Assembly: GCF_945956965.1 (NCBI RefSeq)
Contig: NZ_CAMFJS010000011.1
Span: 1 to 64,000, forward strand
DNA: 64,000 bases
Source: an uncultured Roseateles sp.
GTDB lineage: Bacteria > Pseudomonadota > Gammaproteobacteria > Burkholderiales > Burkholderiaceae_C
Reading direction: 5' to 3'
The translations under genes and the position numbers were made by a program. How positions within the stretch are numbered: position 1 is the stretch's first letter; each line of letters opens with the position of its first letter. This document shows positions 24,315-33,446 of this stretch, piece by piece. The notes under the pieces were generated by a model. It saw only the letters and a list, made by a program, of their open reading frames with translations, ran no database searches and was not told the DNA's origin.

Positions 24315-25480
24315 GCGGCGAAGAAGCGTTGCGGCGCCCAGGGTTCGGGTGACAAGGTGGGCGTGGCTTGCAGGCTCAGCTCGGCCAGCAATTCAGCGCT
24401 GGCCAGCGCCGTGCTCACGCCCAGGCCTTCATGGCCGGTGGCCAGCCAGACGCGGGGGTATTCGGGATGGGCGCCGATCAGCGGGCGGCCGTCGCGGCTG
24501 GCGGGCCTCTGGCCGGTCCAGCTGCGCAGCAGATTCATGCCTGCCAGGGCGGGCAGATAGCTGCAGGCATGGGCCAGCATGCTTTGTAGCGTCGCCATGT
24601 CCATCTGCTCATCCTCCGCCTGGCCGGGCTTGGGGAACTGGCGCGAGGAGCCGATCAAGATCTGCCCACCGGGCCGGGGTTGCACATTGAAGGACACCGA
24701 GTCGCTGTCCACCGCATGGGCCTTGCTTTGATAGCCCAGCTCCACCAGCTGATGCGTGATGGTGTTTGGGTACTGCTGGGTGATGGCCAAGTGACCCTTT
24801 TTGGCCACCAGGCTGCCGGGCGGCAGCCAGCGCTGGCTGGCCAGGCCGGCGCACAGCACGGTCATGGCGCTCCAGAGCTGGCGGCCATCGGCGAGATGCA
24901 CGCTGTGGCCGTCGAAGCCGACGACGCGGCCGGGAATGATCTCGGCACGCGCTTGGCTCAACCAGCGCGCCGCCACTTTGGGTGGATAGATCCGCGCATC
25001 ACCCGGCACCAGCAAGGCGCCGGCAAGGCTGGGCCGCAGCATCGGCTCGGCGCGGGCCAGGTCTGCGGCGCCCAGGACTTCTGCGCCGATGCCACGCTCA
25101 TTCAACCAAGCGCATTTGCGCAGGGCCAGGCCCAGTTCGGCCTTGTCGGCGGCAATCCACAGCGTGCCGCAGCGGGCGAGTTCGGCGGCTTCGGCATTGC
25201 CTTTGTTGGCGCCAGACTCGCCCAGCCACTCGTCCCAGAGCTGCAGGCTGCGGCGGGTCAGCGCATGCTCGGCCTGCGCCGTGGCGCTGCCGTCCAAGGC
25301 GTCAGCTAACAGCAGATGACCCATGGCCGCGGCCGTGGCGCCCCCGCCCACCGGCCCGGGCTCGATCACGGCCACACTCAAGCCCTGGCGGGCAAAGGCC
25401 CGCGCGCACGCCGCGCCGACGATGCCGCCGCCGACGATCAGCACATCGGCACTGCGCCTGGCCTTCAGGCCAGGAATCAA
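24311..25480 (-). CDS. DadA-like FAD-dependent oxidoreductase, catalytic subunit of D-hydroxyproline-type dehydrogenase
   Basis: 389 residues from a TTG at 25480, whose bases overlap the stop of the epimerase gene (TTGA). No ATG or GTG is available before the FAD-binding ADVLIVGGGIVGAACARAF, which makes the TTG the most credible start. The fold is the glycine/D-amino-acid oxidase family, with the late IGAHPEYPRVWLATGHEGLGVS segment that contacts FAD. Beside a 4-hydroxyproline epimerase it most likely oxidises cis-4-hydroxy-D-proline to pyrroline-4-hydroxy-2-carboxylate. An opine or D-amino-acid substrate cannot be excluded. Confidence 0.88.
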   Translation of the reverse strand: MIPGLKARRSADVLIVGGGIVGAACARAFARQGLSVAVIEPGPVGGGATAAAMGHLLLADALDGSATAQAEHALTRRSLQLWDEWLGESGANKGNAEAAELARCGTLWIAADKAELGLALRKCAWLNERGIGAEVLGAADLARAEPMLRPSLAGALLVPGDARIYPPKVAARWLSQARAEIIPGRVVGFDGHSVHLADGRQLWSAMTVLCAGLASQRWLPPGSLVAKKGHLAITQQYPNTITHQLVELGYQSKAHAVDSDSVSFNVQPRPGGQILIGSSRQFPKPGQAEDEQMDMATLQSMLAHACSYLPALAGMNLLRSWTGQRPASRDGRPLIGAHPEYPRVWLATGHEGLGVSTALASAELLAELSLQATPTLSPEPWAPQRFFAA

Positions 25481-26406
25481 ACGGGGATACCCCAGGCGAA
25501 CGGGTCGCCCGCTTGCTGCACCACCATGGCGTCCAGCGTCACAAAGGCACGGCCGGTGATGGTGGGCAAGACCTGACCCTCGGCGCCGAGTTGGTAGCTG
25601 GCTTCGAAGCTGCTGCCGATCACGCTTTCTTGTTGCCAGAACTCGCCCGGCCGCAGCTTGCCGTCGGCCGCCAGGCAGGCGACCTTGGCGCTGGTGCCGG
25701 TGCCGCAGGGGGAGCGGTCGTAGGCCTTGCCGGGGCAAAGCACGAAGTTGCGGGCGCTCTTGGCTGGGTCATGGGCCGGGTTGCGGGAGGCGCCGATCAG
25801 CTCGATATGGTCGACCTTTTCATGCCCTGCCGCCGCCAGGCTCTGCCGGATGCGCCAGGCCAGATCGGTCAAGGCCTCGACATTGCCTGCTTCGATCTCC
25901 AGGCCATGGTCGTTGCAGAGGTAGAACCAGTTGCCGCCCCAGGCGATATCGCCGTGCACGCGGCCGTGGCCCGCCACATCGACGGCGATGCCGGTGGCCT
26001 CGCGGAAGCTGGCCACATTGGCGATGCTGACTGCGCCGTCCTCGGCCAGCCGGGCTTCGATCAAGCCCACCGGTGTTTCGATGCGGTGCAGGCCCGGCTG
26101 GATGCGGCCCAGATAGGCCAGGCTGGCGATCAGGCCGATGCTGCCGTGGCCGCACATGCCCAGATAGCCGACGTTGTTGAAGAAGATCACGCCGCAGCAA
26201 TTGGCGGGGTCTTGCGGGGCGCAGAGCAGAGCGCCCACCAGCACTTCGGAGCCGCGCGGCTCCAGCATCAGGGCGCGGCGCCAGTGGTCGTGCTGCTCGC
26301 GCAGAATTTGCAGGCGCTCGGCCATGCTGCCTTGGCCCAGATCGGGGCCGCCATCGATGATCAAGCGGGTGGGTTCGCCGCCGGTGTGGGAGTCAATCAG
26401 TCGCAT
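25477..26406 (-). CDS. lhpA: 4-hydroxyproline 2-epimerase (proline racemase family)
   Basis: 309 residues. Both catalytic cysteines are present: C85 in MCGHGS and C234 in SPCGTGT; the Cys/Cys pair marks true racemases/epimerases rather than the Ser/Thr dehydratase relatives. The opening DSHTGGEPTRLI is also diagnostic. The enzyme converts trans-4-hydroxy-L-proline to cis-4-hydroxy-D-proline, the substrate for the dehydrogenase encoded next. It follows the GntR gene by 59 bases. The deaminase and semialdehyde dehydrogenase that finish the pathway are not in this window, nor is an obvious hydroxyproline transporter. Confidence 0.92.
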   Translation of the reverse strand: MRLIDSHTGGEPTRLIIDGGPDLGQGSMAERLQILREQHDHWRRALMLEPRGSEVLVGALLCAPQDPANCCGVIFFNNVGYLGMCGHGSIGLIASLAYLGRIQPGLHRIETPVGLIEARLAEDGAVSIANVASFREATGIAVDVAGHGRVHGDIAWGGNWFYLCNDHGLEIEAGNVEALTDLAWRIRQSLAAAGHEKVDHIELIGASRNPAHDPAKSARNFVLCPGKAYDRSPCGTGTSAKVACLAADGKLRPGEFWQQESVIGSSFEASYQLGAEGQVLPTITGRAFVTLDAMVVQQAGDPFAWGIPV

Positions 26407-26465
26407 GTGTGGCTCAGTTCGCCCGTGGCCGGGTCAAGGGGAGAGTTGGAGGCAGGGTAAAGGAC

Positions 26466-27137
26466 TCAGTCGATCACGGCCTGGGCGAAGCCGCGCAAAT
26501 AGTCCATCAGCGCGTCGGCCGCACTCTGGGCGGCCTCGGCCTGTGCTGCGGCAATGGCTTGCGCGAGATCCAGATGCAGCTGCGCACCGCGCAGCAGGTC
26601 GCCCTGGTGCTGGTAGGCATACCAGAAGCGCCGGCATTGAATGGCCATGGGTACCACCGCTGCGGCGGCGGCCGGGTTGCGGCAGGCGGCGTGGATGATG
26701 CGGTCCAGGGCCTGATCGGCATGCATATAGCCGTGCAGATCGCCGGCCTCGGCCGAGCTGAGCATGGTTTGGGCGCAGGCTAGCAGGTCTTGGCGCTGGG
26801 GCGGGGTGGCGCGCCGCGCGGCCATGCTGGCGATCAGGCGCTCCAGAACGCGCCGGGCTTCGATCAGGTCCAGGTGCTCGGCCAGGCGGATTTCACTGAC
26901 CTGCAGGCCGCGGCGGGCTTGTTGCACGATCAGGCCGCAGCTGACCAGGCGCATCAAGGCTTCGCGCACCGGCGTGCGGCCCAGGCCGGTCTGGCTGATG
27001 AGTTCGGCTTCAACAATGGCGGCCCCTGGCTTGAGCTGCAGGGTGGCAATCATGGATTCCAGCGCGTCGTAGGCTTGGTCGGCCTGGCGGCGCTTTTCCG
27101 GGTCGGCGGTGCCGAGGTGGTCATCAACGTGGGGCAT
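26466..27137 (-). CDS. GntR/FCD family transcriptional regulator of the hydroxyproline operon
   Basis: 223 residues. The N-terminal GntR winged helix (about 18-85) has ISQTGLGRTPVREALMRL, and the FCD ligand domain (about 95-215) has the metal-binding pattern around LDLIEARRVLERL, the HADQALDRIIHAAC helix and a later YQHQGD/HLDLAQAI helix. It is the first gene of the operon, so it probably controls its own expression and that of the epimerase and dehydrogenase in response to a hydroxyproline isomer. A perfect AT-rich palindrome lies 140 bases upstream. Confidence 0.9.
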   Translation of the reverse strand: MPHVDDHLGTADPEKRRQADQAYDALESMIATLQLKPGAAIVEAELISQTGLGRTPVREALMRLVSCGLIVQQARRGLQVSEIRLAEHLDLIEARRVLERLIASMAARRATPPQRQDLLACAQTMLSSAEAGDLHGYMHADQALDRIIHAACRNPAAAAAVVPMAIQCRRFWYAYQHQGDLLRGAQLHLDLAQAIAAAQAEAAQSAADALMDYLRGFAQAVID

Positions 27138-27276
27138 GGCGGCATCTTCGCATGCTCAAAAGCTGCCCAGCGGGGCTCGACAGGAGCCGCCGCCTGCTGG
27201 CTGGATGGCGGCGACCTGAGTGGGCACGGGGCCAAGTGGTCGATGGCAGCTGAGCAAAATCACTATTTATATATGC

Positions 27277-27288
27277 TAAATATATTTA
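27277..27288. promoter_or_regulatory. AT-rich palindrome, candidate GntR operator and promoter
   Basis: TAAATATATTTA is a perfect 12-base palindrome within the strikingly AT-rich stretch 27260-27295, in an otherwise GC-rich region. It lies 140 bases upstream of the GntR gene. The 336-base gap between that gene and yajC (27138-27473) holds this element and the yajC -10; nothing else is evident there. Confidence 0.5.
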
Positions 27289-27393
27289 AAGAGTAGCCTT
27301 GCCTTGTGGGCTTGTCAACGCCATATCCAAGCGCGGCCCAAGGCTTGCGTGCGCGGGGCGGCCCGGGCCGACATGGCCGGTCTGCCGCGCGCA

Positions 27394-27399
27394 TACAAT
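27394..27399 (+). promoter_or_regulatory. -10 element candidate for yajC
   Basis: TACAAT, five of six matches to the sigma-70 consensus, 74 bases before the yajC GTG. The -35 region is not convincing. The pattern catACAATccgcc resembles -10 contexts seen before other Burkholderiales genes. Confidence 0.4.
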
Positions 27400-27473
27400 C
27401 CGCCGTTCACTCGCCCGCGTCCGGCCAATTCATGCGCTGACGGCGCGGCGCCATCATTCCAAAGGGATTCGAC

Positions 27474-27797
27474 GTGTTTATTTCCAATGCTTTCGCTCAA
27501 GCCGCACCCGCCGCCGGTGGTGCTGAGTCCAGCCTGCTGAGCATGCTGCCGCTGGTGCTGATGTTTGTGGTGCTGTATTTCGTGATGATTCGTCCGCAGA
27601 TGAAGCGTCAAAAGGAGCACAAGGCCATGATCGAGGCCATCGTCAAGGGCGACGAAGTCGTCACCTCCGGTGGCCTGCTGGGCAAGGTCAGCAAGGTCGG
27701 CGAGAGCTTCCTGAGCCTGGAAGTTTCCAGCGGCGTGGAGTTGCAAGTGCAACGCTCCGCTGTCGTGCAAGTGCTGCCCAAGGGCACGATCAAGTAA
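27474..27797 (+). CDS. yajC: Sec translocon accessory protein YajC
   Basis: 107 residues from a GTG start. One membrane helix (about 24-41, LLPLVLMFVVLYFVMI) is followed by the signature RPQMKRQKEHKAM and a small soluble domain with VTSGGLLGKV. YajC associates with SecDF at the translocon. It heads the standard yajC-secD-secF cluster. The 174 bases to secD contain a GCGGCCC/GGGCCGC hairpin (27814-27838) without a T-run. Confidence 0.97.
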   Translation: MFISNAFAQAAPAAGGAESSLLSMLPLVLMFVVLYFVMIRPQMKRQKEHKAMIEAIVKGDEVVTSGGLLGKVSKVGESFLSLEVSSGVELQVQRSAVVQVLPKGTIK

Positions 27798-27971
27798 ACC
27801 CAAGTCTGGTCAGGCGGCCCTGCTTTGTTGGGGGCCGCTGCCGCCGAACTTTCATTGACCTAGCCAAGCCAGCGCCCGCCACAGGGCGCCGCCTGACGTC
27901 TGCCCGCCGCCGTTCTTTGCAAAAAGGGCGGCTTGTCTCGCGGCGATCCGGGCCGCAGAGGATGCCTCACC

Positions 27972-29861
27972 ATGAATCGTTACCCGCTTTGGAAATACGC
28001 GCTGCTGATCGTTGCGCTATTGCTGGGCTTGATCTACACGCTGCCCAACTTCTACGGTGAAGCGCCGGCGGTGCAGGTGTCCAGCGCGAAGGTCACCGTC
28101 AAGGTTGACAGCGATGTGCGCGCCCGCGTCGAGCAGGCCTTGAGCGCCGCCCAAATCCAGCCCGACTTCGTGCTGCTGGAAGGCAACTCGATCAAGGCCC
28201 GGTTCAAGGATCTGGACACCCAGATCAAGGCCAAGGAAGCGATCAGCAAGACGCTCAACCCCAACGAGGCCGAGCCCACTTATATCGTGGCGCTGAACCT
28301 GTTGTCGCGTTCGCCCAAGTGGTTGTCCTCGCTGCATGCCTTCCCCATGTATCTGGGCCTGGACTTGCGCGGTGGTGTGCACTTTCTGATGCAGGTGGAC
28401 ATGAAGTCCGCGCTGACCAAGAAGGCCGAGTCGCTGACCGGCGATGTGCGCAGCTTGCTGCGCGAAAAGAATCTGCGTCACGCCGGCATCAGCCGCGATG
28501 GCAATAATGTGGTGATCGCCTTCCGCGATGCCGCCACCCAGCAGCAGGCCGCGGCCTTGCTGGCCGACAAAATCCCCGAAGTGCTGTGGACGCCCAGCAG
28601 CGACGCGTCCGAATCGCGCCTGACCGGTGCGCTCAAGCCGGCCTCGATGGTGGCTGTGCAAGAAGCCGCGCTGAAGCAAAACATCACCACCCTGCATAAC
28701 CGGGTCAACGAGCTCGGTACTTCCGAGCCGGTGATTCAGCAGCAGGGTCTGGACCGCATCATCGTGCAACTGCCCGGTGTGCAAGACACGGCCAAGGCCA
28801 AGGACATCATCGGCCGCACCGCCACGCTGGAGTTGCGCATGGTGGACGACAGTGCCGAGGCGCAAGCCGCCCTGGCCGGCAGCGGCCCTGTGCCTTTCGG
28901 CACCGAGCGTTTCATGGACCGCGGCTTTGGCCCCATCATCGTCAAGCGCCAGGTGGTGCTGACCGGTGACAACCTCAGCGACGCGCAAGCCGGCTCCGAC
29001 GAAAACCATCAGCCCGCTGTGGACCTGACCCTGGACGCCAAGGGCGCCCGCATCATGAAGGACATGTCGCGCGAGAACATCGGCAAGCGCATGGCCATCA
29101 TCTTGTTCGAAAAGGGCAAGGGTGAGGTCGTGACGGCCCCGGTGATCCGTAGCGAATTGAGCGGCGGCCGGGTCAAGATCTCTGGCGCGATGACGCTGCA
29201 AGAAGCGGCCGATACCTCGCTGCTGCTGCGCGCCGGCTCGCTGGCCGCGCCGATGGAAATCATCGAAGAGCGCACCGTTGGCCCGAGCCTCGGTAAGGAA
29301 AACATCGAGCGCGGCATCTTGAGCGTGACCTGGGGCTTTGCTGCCGTGGCCGTGTTCATGTGCATCTACTACATGCTCTTCGGCGTGTTCTCCTCGCTGG
29401 CGCTGGGCTTCAACCTGCTGCTGCTGGTGGCGGTCTTGTCGATGCTGGGGGCGACCATGTCGCTGCCGGGTATCGCGGCGATTGCCCTGGTGCTGGGTAT
29501 GGCGATTGACTCCAATGTGCTGATCAATGAGCGCATTCGCGAAGAGTTGCGCAATGGCGCCTCGCCGCAAGCGGCCATCAACCTGGGTTACGAGCGCGCT
29601 TTCGCCACCATTCTGGACTCCAACGTCACCACGCTGATCGCCGGTCTGGCCTTGCTGGCCTTCGGTTCCGGCCCGGTGCGTGGCTTTGCCATCGTGCACT
29701 GCTTGGGCATCTTGACCTCGATGTTCTCGGCCGTGGTGTTCTCGCGTGCCTTGGCCAATCTCTGGTACGGCCGGCAGAAGAAGCTCAAGTCCCTGTCGAT
29801 CGGGCAGATCTGGAAGCCGCCTGTTGAGGCGGATCCGCAGCAGCCCGCAGCCAAAGTCTGA
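27972..29861 (+). CDS. secD: protein translocase subunit SecD
   Basis: 629 residues from MNRYPLWKY (27972). One N-terminal membrane helix, a large periplasmic P1 domain (about 40-440, with LGLDLRGGVHFLMQVD and QLPGVQD), then five C-terminal membrane helices with GTMSLPGIAAIALVLGMAIDSNVLINERIREEL-type sequence forming the proton path; the conserved D and R residues of this region are present. SecD with SecF uses the proton gradient to pull proteins out of the Sec channel. Length fits proteobacterial SecD. It is 24 bases upstream of secF. Confidence 0.98.
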   Translation: MNRYPLWKYALLIVALLLGLIYTLPNFYGEAPAVQVSSAKVTVKVDSDVRARVEQALSAAQIQPDFVLLEGNSIKARFKDLDTQIKAKEAISKTLNPNEAEPTYIVALNLLSRSPKWLSSLHAFPMYLGLDLRGGVHFLMQVDMKSALTKKAESLTGDVRSLLREKNLRHAGISRDGNNVVIAFRDAATQQQAAALLADKIPEVLWTPSSDASESRLTGALKPASMVAVQEAALKQNITTLHNRVNELGTSEPVIQQQGLDRIIVQLPGVQDTAKAKDIIGRTATLELRMVDDSAEAQAALAGSGPVPFGTERFMDRGFGPIIVKRQVVLTGDNLSDAQAGSDENHQPAVDLTLDAKGARIMKDMSRENIGKRMAIILFEKGKGEVVTAPVIRSELSGGRVKISGAMTLQEAADTSLLLRAGSLAAPMEIIEERTVGPSLGKENIERGILSVTWGFAAVAVFMCIYYMLFGVFSSLALGFNLLLLVAVLSMLGATMSLPGIAAIALVLGMAIDSNVLINERIREELRNGASPQAAINLGYERAFATILDSNVTTLIAGLALLAFGSGPVRGFAIVHCLGILTSMFSAVVFSRALANLWYGRQKKLKSLSIGQIWKPPVEADPQQPAAKV

Positions 29862-29885
29862 CCCGAACGAACCGAGTAGCGAATC

Positions 29886-30920
29886 ATGGAACTCTTCCGT
29901 ATCAAGCGCGACCTGCCCTTGATGAAGCATGCGTTGATCTTCAACGTCATCTCCTTCATCACCTTCGCGGCCGCTGTTTTCTTTCTGGTCACCAAGGGCC
30001 TGAACTTCTCCATCGAATTCAAGGGCGGTTCGGTCATCGAGGTTGAGTACGCGCAAGCGGCCGATCTTGAAAAGACCCGTCATGTGATCGAAGGCCTGGG
30101 CTTTGGCGAGGTGCAAGTCACCAACTTCGGCAGCTCGCATGACGTGATGATGCGTCTGCCCCTGCGCACGGACATCAAGCAGACCGAGCAGGTCGGCCTG
30201 GTGTTCAGCGAGCTGTGCAAGGCCGAGTCCGGCACCATCAGCCAGCGCCAGATGGTCAGCGACAAGGGCGAGGCCATCAGCAAGCAGGTTTGCACCACGG
30301 CCGCTAATGCCGAGCCCATCAAACTGATGCGCAGCGAGGTGGTGGGCCCGGCTGTGGGTGAGGAGTTGGCGCGCGACGCAGCCAAGGCCTTGGGCGTCAC
30401 CGTCATCGGCATCATGATCTACTTGGCCATCCGCTTCGAATGGAAGTTCGCGGTGGCCGGCATCATCGCCAACTTGCACGACGTGGTCATCATCCTGGGC
30501 TTCTTCGCCTTCTTCCAGTGGGAGTTTTCGCTCTCCGTGCTGGCGGCGGTGCTGGCCGTGCTGGGCTACTCGGTGAACGAGTCGGTGGTGATTTTTGACC
30601 GGGTGCGCGAAGGCTTCCGCAAGTTCCGTAAGTTCAGCACCCACGAGGTGATTGACCACGCCATCACCAGCACCATGAGCCGCACCATCATCACCCACGG
30701 CAGCACGCAGCTGATGGTGCTGTCTATGCTGATCTTCGGCGGCCCGACCCTGCATTACTTCGCCATTGCCCTGACCATCGGCATCTTGTTCGGCATCTAC
30801 TCCTCGGTGTTTGTGGCTGCGGCCATCGCCATGTGGCTGGGCGTCAAGCGTGAAGACCTGATCCAGGCCCCAGTCAACCGCGAAGATCCGGACGACCCTA
30901 ACGCCGGTGCGGTGGTGTAG
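29886..30920 (+). CDS. secF: protein translocase subunit SecF
   Basis: 344 residues. Six membrane helices are expected: one at the N-terminus (MKHALIFNVISFITFAAAVFF), a periplasmic region from GLNFSIEFKGG to the middle, then five C-terminal helices with VLAVLGYSVNESVVIFDRVRE, the SecF signature. The C-terminus extends about 20 residues past the last helix and is acidic (NREDPDDPN). It acts with SecD and YajC, encoded immediately upstream. Confidence 0.98.
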   Translation: MELFRIKRDLPLMKHALIFNVISFITFAAAVFFLVTKGLNFSIEFKGGSVIEVEYAQAADLEKTRHVIEGLGFGEVQVTNFGSSHDVMMRLPLRTDIKQTEQVGLVFSELCKAESGTISQRQMVSDKGEAISKQVCTTAANAEPIKLMRSEVVGPAVGEELARDAAKALGVTVIGIMIYLAIRFEWKFAVAGIIANLHDVVIILGFFAFFQWEFSLSVLAAVLAVLGYSVNESVVIFDRVREGFRKFRKFSTHEVIDHAITSTMSRTIITHGSTQLMVLSMLIFGGPTLHYFAIALTIGILFGIYSSVFVAAAIAMWLGVKREDLIQAPVNREDPDDPNAGAVV

Positions 30921-30965
30921 TAGAGTCAGTCGGAACCTCGTATTTGATCCTTTGACCCACATTCC

Positions 30966-33356
30966 ATGACTGTCGCCGCCCGCAACAAGGCTATGGCAAC
31001 TCAGGCGCGGCGCATCTATGTCGAAGCGCTGGTGCGTGGCATGTCGACGCTGGGTCAGGCCATCAACGATGCGACCACCCAGCTGCTGGCGCAGAACAGC
31101 GGGCAGCCGGTCATGAATGCACGCCGCGACGGCGTGCAAACCTGGCAGCGCTGCAGTCCGGCTTGGTTGAGCGGCGTTGTCAGCGGCCTGCGCCATGCTG
31201 CCGTTTACGGTGTGCAAGAAGATGGCCGGCCGCCCGAGCCGCAGTTGGCCGGCATCACCCCGTCCAAGCTGGCGCTGGTGGACGATGACACCATTGAGCG
31301 CGAGATCACTGCCTCTCGCCTGGCGCTGGCCATGATGGACCGCGCCAGCTGGGAATTCACTGATCTGCGCACCCGCATCCAGATGCTGGAGCAGCATGAA
31401 GACCTGGCCCCGCAAGATCTTTTGCGCGCCAATGTGCTGGCCAAGCTGGTGCTGGATGCTTGGGGCCGCAGCGGCATGGGCGTATCGGAATGGCAGATGC
31501 TGCGTCTGCCCCTGCACGAAGAATTCGCCATCCTGCTGGCCGAGGCCTATCACGAGGTCAACCATTGGCTGGTCAAGCAGGCGGTGATGCCCGAGGTCGA
31601 TCTGCGGCCCTTTATTCGCCGCAGCCTGAATACCGCGCCGCCCGCAGGGGACTGGGGCAGTGGCGGCGGTGCTGCTCCGCGTGGCGGGCCGATTCGCGCG
31701 GGCTCTGGCCTTCCTGAGGCGGGCACGGCGCCGGGCCCGATCACGGTGCAAAGCCCCGCCAGCAGCCAGGCTGAAGAAGTCTTGCGCCTTTTGCAGCGTA
31801 TTGTCGGCAGCCAGGTGCCTGCCTTTGCCGCCACTGCCAAGCAAGGTGCAGGGCCGGCATCGGTGAGCCCGGCGCCGCAGGTCATCGCCGGCCAAGCGCC
31901 GCAACGGCTGAGCGCCGCGATCAAGCAGGCCCAAGAGGCCATGCGGCAAGAAGACCCCAGCCTGGACTTGAATCTTTCCAGCGATGTGCTGAGCCTGCCT
32001 GACGAAGCCCCTCAGCGGCTGGAGCAATGGCAGCAGCGCCATCAAAGCGTCAAGACGGCGCTCAAGCAGGCAGCGGACACGCCGGCCGAGCGGGCCACCA
32101 TTGAGTTGGTGGCCATGATGTTCCAGAGCATTTTGATGGAAGACCATATCCCGGCCACGGTGCGGGTGTGGTTTGCACGCCTGCAAATGCCGGTGCTGCG
32201 GGTGGCCGTCAGCGAGCCCGATTTCTTCGCCACCACCGACCACCCCGCGCGCCAGCTGATCGACCGCATGGGTGCTTGCGTGATGGGCTTCAACACCAGC
32301 GCCAACCATGCCGCCGTCAACGCTGCCGCCGCTCATGTGGGCGGCGACCCGCTGGAGCGCGAGATCAAGCGCGTGGTGCAGGTGGTGGAGGCTTATCCCG
32401 ACACCGGCCGGCGCGTTTTCCAGACGGTGCTGACCGAGTTCGAGAAATTCCTCGACAACTATTTCGAGAACGAAAACCAGAACACCCGCCGCGGTGTTTC
32501 GCTGGCCCAGCAGGTGGAGCAGCGCGAGACGCTGGCGATTCAGTACACCATCGAGCTGCGCAAGATGCTGGCCGAGGTGCCGGTGCAAGACGGTGTGCGT
32601 GAATTCCTGTTCCAGACCTGGGCCGATGTGCTCGCTGTTACCGCGGTGCGCAGTGGCGCGCAGTCCGACAGCATCAAGCAGATGAAGCGCGCCGCGGCCG
32701 ACCTGATTTGGTCCGCCAGCGCCAAGGTCACGCGCGAGGAGCGCGCCGAGGTGATTCGGCGTTTGCCGCCATTGCTGAAGACCCTGCGCGACGGCATGTT
32801 GGACGTCGGCCTGCCGGTGGACAAGCAAGACGAGCAGATTCGCCACCTCAATAACGCCCTGGCCGCGGCCTTTACCGCCAAGACCGCTGCCATCCCGCGT
32901 GAGCGCCTCGACGAGTTGATGGATCAGCTGGAAACGCTGGAAGCCCTGCTGCCCGAGGGCGGTGAAGAAGGCATGGACGAGGCGCAGATCAACCAGTCGC
33001 TGGTGCGCGACTTGTCGGGCCATGAATCAGACGGCCTGGAGGTGGTGGCCGAGGGCGGCAGTGCCCCTAGCGCCACCATGCTGGCCTGGGCGCGCGAGTT
33101 GCAAGTCGGCGGCTGGTACATGCTGGACTACCGCAATCGCAATGAAGCGGTGCAACTGGCCTGGCGCGGCAACCGCCGCCAGATGGCCTTGTTCGTCACC
33201 ACCCATGGCCGCTGCGTGCTGTTCTCGATCAGCCGCATGGCGGCCTTCTTGCAAGCCGGCCTCTTGCTGCCGGCGCAGGATGAAGCCCTGACGGTCAAGG
33301 CCACGCGTAATGCCTTGGCCAAGCTGGATGGGGATCCGGGGCGTTTGCTGAATTAA
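30966..33356 (+). CDS. DUF1631 family protein
   Basis: 796 residues, soluble, largely helical. I recognise the DUF1631 family, common in Beta- and Gammaproteobacteria and uncharacterised. A central region of about 90 residues (around 220-310) is low-complexity Gly/Ala/Pro/Ser, separating an N-terminal helical block from the long C-terminal block. The last 120 residues (WARELQVGGWYMLDYRNRNEAVQLAW onward) look like a small beta domain of PilZ-like character, which would fit a c-di-GMP link; that is an inference. It follows secF by 45 bases and may be co-transcribed. Confidence 0.85.
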   Translation: MTVAARNKAMATQARRIYVEALVRGMSTLGQAINDATTQLLAQNSGQPVMNARRDGVQTWQRCSPAWLSGVVSGLRHAAVYGVQEDGRPPEPQLAGITPSKLALVDDDTIEREITASRLALAMMDRASWEFTDLRTRIQMLEQHEDLAPQDLLRANVLAKLVLDAWGRSGMGVSEWQMLRLPLHEEFAILLAEAYHEVNHWLVKQAVMPEVDLRPFIRRSLNTAPPAGDWGSGGGAAPRGGPIRAGSGLPEAGTAPGPITVQSPASSQAEEVLRLLQRIVGSQVPAFAATAKQGAGPASVSPAPQVIAGQAPQRLSAAIKQAQEAMRQEDPSLDLNLSSDVLSLPDEAPQRLEQWQQRHQSVKTALKQAADTPAERATIELVAMMFQSILMEDHIPATVRVWFARLQMPVLRVAVSEPDFFATTDHPARQLIDRMGACVMGFNTSANHAAVNAAAAHVGGDPLEREIKRVVQVVEAYPDTGRRVFQTVLTEFEKFLDNYFENENQNTRRGVSLAQQVEQRETLAIQYTIELRKMLAEVPVQDGVREFLFQTWADVLAVTAVRSGAQSDSIKQMKRAAADLIWSASAKVTREERAEVIRRLPPLLKTLRDGMLDVGLPVDKQDEQIRHLNNALAAAFTAKTAAIPRERLDELMDQLETLEALLPEGGEEGMDEAQINQSLVRDLSGHESDGLEVVAEGGSAPSATMLAWARELQVGGWYMLDYRNRNEAVQLAWRGNRRQMALFVTTHGRCVLFSISRMAAFLQAGLLLPAQDEALTVKATRNALAKLDGDPGRLLN

Positions 33357-33424
33357 TTATTTTGGGCTGTTCGCCTACTGATGGCTTGGGCTGCGCCGAG
33401 GGCGGCGCGAGCTGCTCGGCGACT

Positions 33425-33445
33425 CAAGCGCCGCGGTGGCGCTTG
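33425..33445. terminator. hairpin between convergent DUF1631 and smg genes
   Basis: CAAGCGCC (33425-33432) and GGCGCTTG (33438-33445) form a perfect eight-base stem with a five-base loop directly after the smg stop. There is no T-run on either strand, so terminator function is uncertain. Confidence 0.35.
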
Positions 33446-33446
33446 C

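Noticed and set aside
27138-27473. AT-rich island before the GntR gene as a sign of horizontal transfer
   Set aside because: Only about 35 bases are AT-rich and they hold a palindrome and promoter-like sequence; flanking genes match the rest of the window in composition and are typical Burkholderiales genes.
28017-33023. A 1668-codon open frame antisense to secD, secF and the DUF1631 gene
   Set aside because: The three sense genes share one reading register, and GC-biased codon use keeps stops out of this antisense frame. The translation is His/Gln/Gly-rich, without domain-like sequence, and overlaps genes of certain identity.
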